DNA of 64,000 nt, taken from assembly GCA_963920575.1 (NCBI GenBank), contig OY986968.1:21334129-21398128 (forward strand), written 5' to 3'. The notes below the pieces were generated by a model. It was not told where the DNA came from and made no database searches. It saw only the letters and a list, made by a program, of their open reading frames with translations. Shown here piece by piece: positions 54,982 to 64,000 of the stretch. Position 1 is the stretch's first letter. Each line of letters begins with the position of its first letter. A program made the translations under genes and the position numbers. The stretch comes from Narthecium ossifragum. Lineage: Eukaryota > Streptophyta > Magnoliopsida > Dioscoreales > Nartheciaceae.

Positions 54982-57900
54982 ATGAAGGATATGGCGCAGG
55001 CGACTTTGGAAGCGTTTGTCACTATTCGCTTTGGCGACCTCTCGTTTGACATCCTGATTGGAAACGACGGCCTTCCGATGCCAACAACGCCATCAAAAGT
55101 TTCCTTCACCACTTCAGGAGCAGCTACCTCCAATGCATAAGTGAAGACTATCATAGGACCTCCTGAGGAGATGATGACTTGCCAAGACGGGCTCCAGGTT
55201 CGTCGAAGGAAGCATAACGATGAAGCTCCCTCAGTAGAACCTGGCAAAAGCAAGATAATTGCAAGTGGATCTCGTGTTTACCCAGGAGCAACTGAAAACG
55301 TCAAACCAAAGATGTCGGCGCCGTCAAATGGTTCGAGCTACCAAATGAAGTTGAAGACTCCCTAAAATCACCCAGGTGTCGGGGGCTCCTCAGCTGAATC
55401 TTGCACCCATCAAGCCGAGAATGCCAAAGTTCCAACTAGCAAGCCGCTCACAGTGGCAGCAAGACAATCAAAGACATTTGTTCTGCAGAGGCAGCCGGGG
55501 GCAGTCATTCGCGTCGAACCCGTTCCAACCGATGACGACGGCTTTACCCTCGTTACTTCCAAGAGAAGACCCATGGTGACCAAGAAAACTTCTGCAATCC
55601 AGACGATCTCTGCACCATGTGCCGAAGATCCGAAAGGTAAAACCAAAATAATCTATCCATCTGTTGTGAAAATGCAGGTAGCCTCTAAGGTTGAATACGA
55701 AGCCCATTATGAGGTGTACCCCGACAAACCTTGTATTGGCCTCCACGCGACAGGAAATGATGAGGCGTCGCTCCATGTTCGGTACTGCTATGTTCAGTTA
55801 CTCCGAGCAGAGTATGAACACCAACAGAGGAATGCGAAGCCCAAACACCTGACTCATCAGAGTTACATCAAGGATATGCGGGTAGCCTACACATACTACA
55901 TCACCCAAGAGCTGCAGAGTCTTCAAGGTGAGGTGAACTTTGATATAGGCGACGCCAACACCTTTCACTCCAAGGACGACAGTCTCCAGCCTGAAGAAAG
56001 CTACGACCAACCACAGTTCACCCATATCCCTGTCAAGGCTGAGAAGCCTGTCGAAAAGAGGAAAAGTACGAAGACAAAAGCGGCTGCGCATCGTCCTCCG
56101 TTTCGTGCTGGGGGCTCAAGCCATCCTTATTACGGAGCGTCTCTCAAGACCAATTCGTTGGAGACTTCATCATGGACAAGTCCAAGCACAGAAGGGGCCC
56201 TTCAAGAGAACGAATTTGATATCATTACAGCAATGCCCATTGGAGTTCAAGACGACGAGATGTCCACTTCCTCCAATACGTCTTCAAATGTTCCGCCGAA
56301 AAGACGAAGGAAGAAAACCGCCGTCGAAGAACCTCAAAAATGCCTCATCGTCAACTTACCAAACCGTCCACGGAGTAGAAGCGTCACCCGCTCCCTTGGC
56401 AGTAAAGACGTGGCTTCCGAGGCATCATATGAGCGCCAATTTCCTACTCTCCCTGAATCCCCGGTGAACGAGTCGCCCACAAGCAGATCCCCTTCACCTG
56501 AGCGCTACCAAGTCTTTGCTACAACAGTCGAAGAGGAGTTAGAGCAATTGAGGAACGCGCTACAACTAAAGGATGCCGAGATAGCCAGCCTCAGAGCTCA
56601 AGTGCTTCATGAAAATAATTCACATGCGAATGTGTCACCCAATATGGTACCTCTTGACACTGTACAAAAATTAGTCGCCGAGAGCGTGAGGGCCTTCCAC
56701 ATGCAAAACCAGTATGCCACGAGGCCGGGATACATCAAGCCATACCCTGCCGATATAGACATGGTCCCATACCCAACAAACTATCGGCAGCCTCAATTCG
56801 CCAAGTTTAGCGGGAGCGGATCTCTGCATGAGCACATTGCTCATTTCCTAGCGGCCTGCCAGGACACGGCTCATAACGGTGCGCTGTTACTACGTCAGTT
56901 TGTCCAAACCCTCTCTGGACCGGCGTTTACTTGGTACAGCATGTTGCTTCCGGGATCCATCACCTCATGGGAACAAATGCAGGAGGCATTTCTTCAAAGG
57001 TTCTATAGTACTCAAAGAAGCGTGGGGATTACGGAGCTCACCCAAACCGAACAGAGTCCACACGAGAAAGCCGCGGACTTCATCAACAAATGGAGGAACT
57101 TAAGCATCCACTGCCCGCAGCCCATCACAGAAGCAGAAGCTGTACGGATGTGTATGAACAATCTGCGTCCAGAGATGGCACTCTACTTGCAAGGCGTTCG
57201 CCCGCTCTCCTTCGAGGAATTGGCCTCTAAAGCCACAGACATCGAAAATTACCTGCACCATATAGCCAGAAAAACTCATACAACAGATGGAGTCATAGAT
57301 TGTGCTAAGAAAGATAAAGCTCCACCAAAGGGGAAGGCAGTGCTGCAAACCTCCACAACACATGCGCCTAAACCAAAGGAGACTTACGTTCCCAGAGAAC
57401 AATTTCGGCCCAGGGATGGCTCATCGGAACCGACACAACGACGGATAAAGACTCTTAAAGAGAGGATAGAAAAGGAGTACTCCTTCCCCCGAGAAGAGGT
57501 CTCTGACATCTTCAGGGGCTTGCTGGATATTGGACTTCTAGAGCTCCCGGAGCCACGACGCCCTGAAGAAGCAAATAAGGTGGACGAACCCAAGTATTGC
57601 CACTACCATAGGATACTGGGTCACACCCTTCAAGACTACTTCGTCCTCAAGGACAAGATCCAGAAGCTGATCGATGAAGGAGTCATGGACGCCGGGCTCC
57701 TAAAGAAGCTGCAAAAAGAGAAAAGGACAGAGTCGACGCACATGATCACGATTGTGGCCGGAGCTGGATCCTTACATGAAGAGTACACACCCTCGACACT
57801 TGCTCATAGGGAAATGGAGCGCATCTCTCAAATACTTCCACCCAGCGACGTTGAGAATAGATATATGTCTATTTCTCTCCCGGAGAAATGAGTGGCTCCT

Positions 57901-59031
57901 GTCCAGGTGTCCGTCAAGGGAAGCCCTGGGTCTACCTTGGGAGAATTGTGCCCCCCTGACTCGGATGATGAAGAGTCCTGGTCCGACATGGAGCCAAGTT
58001 ATGATCGCTTCGGGAAAACCTACTTCAGCAAGAGACAGAAAAAGAAACAAGCCTTCAACCAAAGGATTAAGGCCGCCAGATATAACCCTCCAAGACCTCC
58101 GCTTCCCCGAGATTGGAAACCGAGGCCGAAGCGGCACAGATCTCCAAAGTACAAGATCTTAACAAAGGTGATGAATCGTGAAGAGATAGAAGGGTTCATT
58201 CATCAAGTCTCCACGGATTTCCGAGCTAGGAAGCCACATGCATTGCAAAATAATGTCCCTTGGGACAGCGAAGATTACTCTTGCTTTACCATAGGAGTTT
58301 TGGAAGATGATGACGAATCCCTCTGCTTCCCAGAAGAGTAGAAGGCCGAAGTCCACGAGATCGTCACCCGCTCCGGGCTCCGACTTCCAGATTCCCAGCC
58401 TTCACGCCCAAGAGGAAGGGACCAAGACCCGCAACAAGCAATGCATGATGTAAACTCGAATGGGTCTGTCAAGTACAATGTTGTTTCTCATTTAAGGAAA
58501 ATACCTGCATTGCTTAGTGTGTACGATGCCTTGTGTCTCTCACATGATTTTCGTAGGTCTCTTATAACTGCATTATCTTTTCATGACGACTACCGAGCAG
58601 AAGTCCCCCAAACTAATGCCCATTTAGTCGAAAGTTTTAACATAGAATTTTCCGATGATGTCCTATTACTCGGGGCAAAACCCCATAATAGGCCGTTATT
58701 AATGACCGGTGATATCGATAATGTTCCTACGTCACGGGTAATGTTAGACTACGGGTCGGCCATTAATCTTCTGCCACTCAAAACGCTTCGTGACTTAGGA
58801 TATGATATCGATGACTTGACATCAAGTAACATAATAGTCCAAGGCTTCAACCAAGCCAGACAACATGTGCTAGGTTCTATACATCTAGCACTAAAATTTC
58901 AAGACATGGCTACGAGCGTCGTTTTCCATGTTATCGACGCTCGAACCTCTTATAACGCACTGTTAGGGAGGTCTTGGCTCCATGAATATAAGGTTGTTCC
59001 CTCAACACTCCATCAATGTTTCAAGTACTAG
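54982..59031 (+). pseudogene. Gypsy gag-protease with in-frame stops
   Basis: One frame runs from the ATG at 54982, with stops at 55138, 55363, 57889 and 58339, to a stop at 59029. The gag capsid region (about 56790-57260) shows FSGSGSLHEHIAHFLAAC, LSGPAFTWYSMLLPGSI and AFLQRFYSTQR; a CHYHR...H-type segment (57595) marks the C-terminal part. The protease part (58441 on) has VMLDYGSAINLLPLKTL, where the catalytic D (58747) is followed by Tyr-Gly where D-S/T-G is usual. Homology in the frame stops near 59130, at a deletion junction. The element cannot make functional Gag-Pol. Confidence 0.85.
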
Positions 59032-59149
59032 ACTCCTGAAGGCGATGTCAAGAGGGTGTTCGCCGACATGAAGCCATTCACACCAGGGGAAGCATTCTTC
59101 GCCGATGCCAAGTTCTATCTAGAACCACCATTAAATCTGAAGAAACGCG

Positions 59150-59940
59150 ACCCTACACCTACTTCTCCAAATGGGCGGAAGCTGCTCCCTTAAAAAATAC
59201 GAGGGGGGAGACGGTAGTACAGTTCATCAAGACGCACATTATCTACCGATTTGGGATCCTTGCAAAAATTATCTCAGACGACGACATACCCTTCAAAAAC
59301 AGGAACATGGAGGGATTGTGCCCCAAGTACAAAATTAAGCACCGCTTCTCATCGGCATATAACGCCACGGCCAACGGACAGGCAGAGGCGTTTAACAAGA
59401 TCCTCTGCAAACTCCTGAAGAAAGTAGTTCATAAAGACAAGAAAGAATGGCACGAGAAGTTGATGGAGAATCTCTGGGCGTACCGTACCACAATGAAAAC
59501 CCCGACGGGGGCAACCCCTTATTCCCTTGTCTTTGGGGAGAAGCAGTCCTTCCTCTCGAAATCCAGGTCCCTTCCCTCAGGATCGCTCTACATGAAGGCT
59601 TGACGGAAGACCAGGCTGCAAAATTAAAGCTCGACGAGCTCGATAGCCTAGAAGAACGGCGCATGGAGGCCCAGCAAAATCTAGAAATGTACCAAGCCAG
59701 AGTTTTCAGAGCCTTCGACAAAAAAGTGAAGCGCCGCTCGTTCAAAGTCGGAGACCTTGTCCTCGCCGTAGTCCGACCCATGGTCGTCGCTAGAAGAACC
59801 CAAGGGAAATTTGATCCTAAATAGGAAGGGCCTTTCATAGTTCAAGAGGTCTATACCAATGGAGCTTATAAATTCATTTCCCTGGATGGTGAATATACCC
59901 CACCTCGGTGAATGGCAAGTTTCTCAAGCGATATTATTCC
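59150..59940 (+). pseudogene. Gypsy integrase fragment with frameshift
   Basis: Core: YFSKWAEAAPLKNTRGETVV, IIYRFGILAKIISDDD, SSAYNATANGQAEAFNK and WAYRTTMKTPTGATPYSL. Near 59542 the frame shifts and continues as GEAVLPLEIQVPSLR and a C-terminal GDLVLAVVRP segment to a stop at 59821. The D-D-E signature is partly kept: a D in SDDD, and the E in GQAEAFNK. The N-terminal zinc finger and all of RT/RNase H are missing, so a deletion near 59140 joined the protease tail to the integrase middle. Confidence 0.85.
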
Positions 59941-60553
59941 TAAACATGTACGCTCCGAGCTTCAAGAGCCTAAACTGATAGCCTGAATAAAGTACTCCGC
60001 ACTTTGCGAGTTCCCATCCATATATGAGTATAGACTTTACATAAATAATACTCGTAATTTTATACTCAAATTTTCCTTCTCAAAAAAAAAGAAGAAAAGG
60101 AAAAATGGAGAGCATCACACACATGGTACGGGTGGCTTGCATGAACATGGGAAATGCATATGCCTATGTAGGTAGGGAAGCATATCTTATGGTCCCTTTT
60201 TTGCACGTAGAGCATGAGATACATTTATACATGCATGGGCAAAAAGCAAGCATGGATCCTTGTCTATGTGTGGACAGCTTGGGAAGGTGCTTGCACATAT
60301 ATGGGCAAGCAAACAAGAAGACGCTCGTCTCTTTTGATCACATTCAAAGAAAAAAATGAGGACAAGAAAACATTCTTGTCTCTTTCAATCACATTCCGGG
60401 AAAATGAAATAAAAAAACATGTGTTTCAGGAGCTTCCTAATATATGCCATAAATCCAACTCATAGGCATGAACCATGCACAAATTGTGTTCGAAAGTAAA
60501 AGTTTGGCACATCCGACATCGATATTAATTAGAGAGGAAACAAAATAAATGTA

Positions 60554-63500
60554 TCATGGATTCTGGGATCTCCATGGGTTCAAAGCATCATAAATTCTAG
60601 CTAATTCGGCTTGAAGCTCGTACGCCTTGCTCATCGCCAGAATTATGTCTCGAGAAGTTGACACCTCCTGGTGCTTCCGCTCCATCCCTTCAATTGTAGA
60701 TGTCAAAGCGGCTTTCTTCTCCTCAAGAGCGGTGCTCTCCTCCGTCATATGCTTCAGGGTCTGCTCTTCCACTTGCAATTGAACCCTGAGACCGCCCACC
60801 AGTTCCCCATGAAGTCGCTGTCGTTCAAGAGCACGTAGGAGATTTCCTGTGACGACCACTCTCTCGGACTTGGCTGCCTTAGCTTTCTCAAGATATATGA
60901 ATGCATTGGCGTCATGCGCCTGTAATAAATCCTTTTCCTAGCGAAGCTCCATATCACATGAAGTTATTTGTGACAGAAGTAATTGCAAGACATTTCTTAG
61001 AGAAGATGAACCGAACTCCTGACTAGGCAATGCCGCAAGCAGGCGATTGATGCGTTGCTCTAGGCCCTTAAAGTCTTGAGACACGGCCGAGTCGGGTTGA
61101 TAAAGTAACACCAGCAGCTTTTCAAGCTCCGCGTAGAAACTGACGACCTGCTCATCCAAAGTAGTAAGCTTGGGCGAAACAGCTGGCACGGAAGAAGCAT
61201 CAACGCCCACGCTGTCCAAAGCAGTCATGACTTCATCAAGAACGGGGGTGGCCATGGTCTCCCCGGGGATCACCACATGAGACGCGCCAAGTATTGTGTC
61301 ACCGTAAGGAGCAATATCTTCATTCGTCGCTTCTTCAATAAAAACATCTTCAGATTCAAGAACAGTACCTACAAAAGCAGGCATGGAATGCTCGCCGGAT
61401 GCTTCGAAGCCAATGGGGACCGCCGTTTCTTGAACAGCAGCATCATCAGTCACCGCCTCTTCAAAGGCAACATTCCGAGGAGCTGTCTCTTTAGCAGCAC
61501 CATCTTCGTGCCCAGGCACGTCACCAGTTGGGGTCACCAGTTCATCCTCAGCCTCAACAATAGTCTCCCTGGAAGCAAGCATTTGAGGAGAATCATACAC
61601 CATCTTATCATCGGCAGCAACAATCTCTCCATCGAAATCTCCGACTTCGTCTTCAAATCGAAGTATTCTTGCGGCAGTCTTGACCGGAGCAGGGGGAATA
61701 CCTTCGAGAGTGCCTATCACCTCCACCGCAGTAAGATCCACTGGGGAACCTGTGTGAACCCCCTGGGCGACATCAACCTTGCGCCGCTTTCTTTTGGCAC
61801 CTTTAGAAAGCCCTCCGGCTGGAGAGCGATGACCAATTGCTCATTCAAAGAAGCTGGCTGGTTCAAGGAAGAACCGATACTTGAATTCAAGACCTTTTGC
61901 GCCGGCCGACTCGGAGAAGGATCGTTGATGGGATGGGAAGCTTTCTGTTTCTTGACTGTTTGACGAGAATGCTCAGATTTCTTCCGGGAGGAAAGCTTGC
62001 TGGCGGCACTCTGAAACCAATAGAAATCAAAGATACGGGATCAAGAAAGCCCAAGAGAAATGCAAGAAGATAAAACACAAAAAATTTTAACTGAGAAGAA
62101 AGTGAGGAGCAACGAGTGCCCCCCCCCACCTCTGTTTTTTTCCTCTGTTTTATCTTTCTTCCCATTGCCGTCTCCTGTTGTTCCTCTCCACCGTTCCTAC
62201 ATACCTATCAGCGAACCCATAAAAAGAGCATACCCGAAAAAAAAAATCAAAAGAAAGTGTATGCTTGGCACAATGAAGAAGAAGAAGAGCATGCAAGCAA
62301 TATATAGAGTCAGCAACATCACAGTTAGTTGGCAGATTAAGATTGACAACACCACCATTGCTTGGAAATTTTTTTTTTATGCAAGCACTATGGTAGCTCG
62401 GTGAACCCATGAACAGAGCATATAAAAAAAGAGGAATCAAAAGAGAGTGTATGCTTGGCACAACAGAGAAGAAGAAGTGCATGCAAGCCAATATATAGAG
62501 TCAGCAACATCACAGTTAGTTGGTAGATCAAGGTCGACAACACCACCATTGCTTGGCAAAATGTTTATGCAAGCACCATGGGTTGCTTGGTGAACCCATG
62601 AACAGAACATATCCGGCTAGTAAAAAAAGAAAAGAGGAGGGTTATATGCTCGACAAATCAAGGAAGAAAAGGGAAGCATACTCGGATTTGTAGCAAGAGC
62701 TACCTATGGTAAATATTGGGGTGGCTCCATCAAGGAGAGCATAGGCTTGCAGCAGTATCAAATAAAGAGACGTAGGTCGAACAAGGAAAAAAAGAGAAGA
62801 AGAAAGAGAAGAATTAAAAAAAGATTATACCTCTCGGATGGTTGCTGTCTTCTTCGAGTTAGAAAAAATGTTCCAGCTTTGCCTCAGATCTTTCTCGAAA
62901 ACAGCCCAGAAGGTCCGCTTAGATTTTTCGAGAGCGTCGATCCTGTTAGATGCTTCCTCAGCATTTGCACCACGTATGGATTCTCAACAATCAGAAATAA
63001 TAACACTGCGATAGGAAAGGGCCTGCCTCTCCTCAAGTGACAACAAGCAATAAAGATCCCCACAGCGTAACATCGGCACCGTTTCAGTGAAAACGCCACG
63101 TGTCTGCTCCACCCACCACATCGTCCAAGAATGGGAAAGTCTCCCAACCCGGTCATCGGGGGGAATCAGGAACTTTTTTCCGGCATCTTTCCGCATCAGA
63201 TGATCCCAATGCGCAAGTATGACCCCATGGCGACGCTCCTCCAAAGGATATCGCAGGCCCACTTTTGGGGACACCATGGTCAAGTCCAAACTGTCGTGCG
63301 GCGCGGTGGGGGTTGTAAGGCTCAGAGTACATCACCGAAGTTGCAGAAACCAGCCTCAAGGGGAGCATTCCTTGACGTATAGAGATGGCAAAGCGCTCAG
63401 CCTTGCGAGAATTAAAACCTTTTACAACATGCCACTCTGCGTCCTGTACTCCCCACAAAAACGACCTAAGAAAGAAATTCCCCTTGATGTCGAGTCGGCT

Positions 63501-64000
63501 TCTGGCATCCGAAGCAGAGAAACTTCTGGGAATACGAAACATTAGATGTTTCAAATCCGGCATATTGGCCTTCCCGCATTCGTTATTCGGAAGCTCCCAT
63601 AGTGGACATATGCTGCCCAGATAGACCCCTCGGAGATATCGGTAGGCCCAACCCATCAGCAGATGAGTACCCCAACTCGTGATCACAAAGCCAGGTCCGG
63701 CGGGATGTAAACTCATTACTCTCATACCCCTATACATGGAGCACAATGCCGTTGGGGCCAATGAATACGCTCGTCCCTTGGCTATCAAGCTCGCTGGAAC
63801 AAAGACCCCTGGGCGAATGCATGGTTCTGAATTTGCAATAGCAAAGTAACATATCCAAATAGAAAGAAAACCTGCCGTGTACACTTTGTCATCGAAAGCC
63901 GTGCGTGGACTGAAGCACTCACCCTTGTAAAAGTGTTGCACCCATTCTCTAAAAGAGACCTTGTCTCGACCTTCAGCCAATTCTTCCCATATCTTCAGGA
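60554..64000 (-). pseudogene. Antisense ORF of the Tat-type element with plant mobile domain
   Basis: The frame is open at the window edge and reads VSFREWVQHFYKGECFSPRT, FVPASLIAKGRAYSLAPTAL, GMLPLRLVSATSVMYSEPYN and PHRAARQFGLDHG, the PMD/aminotransferase-like pattern of Tat antisense ORFs. A frameshift near 63270 moves it to MVSPKVGLRYPLEERRHGVI. Further on are a basic patch KRKRRK near 61800 (possible nuclear signal), a long acidic region (61741-60938), a stop (TAG 60938-60940) and a coiled-coil tail (LEEKKAALTSTIEGMERKH) ending at 60554. Parts between 61960 and 62980 are probably intronic or non-coding. It lies opposite to gag-pol. Function in the element is not known. Confidence 0.75.
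62211..62640. repeat. 190-bp tandem repeat, about 2.3 copies
   Basis: GTGTATGCTTGGCACAA recurs at 62257 and 62447, and GTGAACCCATGAACAGAGCA-type starts lie near 62211, 62400 and 62590. Shared blocks include ATATATAGAGTCAGCAACAT and ACACCACCATTGCTTGG. Tandem repeats in this part are common in Tat-lineage elements. Confidence 0.9.

Larger units (their letters stand above)
52785..64000 (+). mobile_element. Tat-lineage Ty3/gypsy element, defective, continuing past the window
   Basis: Order: 5' LTR (52785-54819), primer site (54825), gag and protease (54982-59031), integrase piece (59150-59940), a long antisense frame with a plant mobile domain (60554 to beyond 64000) and a 190-bp tandem repeat within it. 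An antisense ORF between pol and the 3' LTR is a known trait of Tat-lineage elements. RT and RNase H are missing. The 3' LTR is not in the window, so the 5' LTR start rests on its TG end, the CA end and the primer site. Confidence 0.75.

Noticed and set aside
61277..61963. 228-codon plus-strand frame
   Set aside because: Complement of the acidic part of the antisense ORF, which is continuous with PMD sequence upstream.
1..64000. CRISPR arrays, bacterial-type operons or organellar DNA
   Set aside because: No array of identical direct repeats with unique spacers; spliceosomal introns and plant TEs throughout; no organellar genes seen.

Overview
This window is nuclear DNA of a flowering plant, probably a monocot. 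The host genes have plant intron structures, TPS exon 1 is GC-rich, and nearly every other block belongs to a plant transposon family. I cannot name the species. Three ordinary host genes are supported: a class II trehalose-6-phosphate synthase (+, 19759-23872, three coding exons), an SR-type splicing factor (-, 25701-33010, seven coding exons) and a GIL1/IRKI-like DUF641 protein (-, 34139-35596, one coding exon). TPS and the SR gene are tail to tail. The SR and DUF641 genes are in tandem on the minus strand.

Left arm (1-16442), nested transposons. A 5S-derived LTR end (Cassandra-like) opens the window. A decayed hAT element follows (593-3094). A LINE ORF1 relic on the minus strand (3126-10150) is split by a solo LTR (3784-9591, TSD AACAC), which is itself split by a 4.1-kb two-gene PIF/Harbinger element (5174-9269, TSD TAA). 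Its transposase is intact. Next is a gag-only Ty1/copia element (11403-16442, TSD TACTC), whose gag is interrupted by a second member of the same solo-LTR family (12798-15300, TSD CTGAT).

Middle (16443-38545). The segment 16448-19470 holds a local duplication, a 150-bp MITE whose empty site survives in the other duplicate, a SINE-like remnant and short tandem repeats. The three host genes follow. SR intron 1 carries a second 5S-derived LTR.

Right arm (38546-64000). A degraded Mutator-like element (38546-44179) contains a ZMYM1-like hAT relic and two insertions of one short hAT family. A second Mutator-like element (45062-50777) has a 9-bp TSD, a FAR1-type MULE transposase on + and a convergent plant-mobile-domain (PMD) gene on -. 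The PMD gene is split by a 1.7-kb solo LTR (TSD CACGT). Both subterminal regions carry arrays of a 16-bp dyad, CGGTA-N6-TACCG, at about 35-bp spacing; I regard this as the most interesting feature of the window. A third copy of the TGTCACGCC LTR family (51490-52784) is then interrupted by a Tat-lineage Ty3/gypsy element that runs off the window. That element has gag and protease, has lost RT/RNase H, keeps an integrase piece, and carries a long antisense ORF with a second, unrelated PMD copy.

Across these families the palindrome GATCGATC is strongly over-represented in LTRs. About 22 of roughly 23 occurrences seen by eye lie in five LTR segments of four apparently unrelated families. All coordinates were read by eye. 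Family names rest on motif recognition, not database searches.
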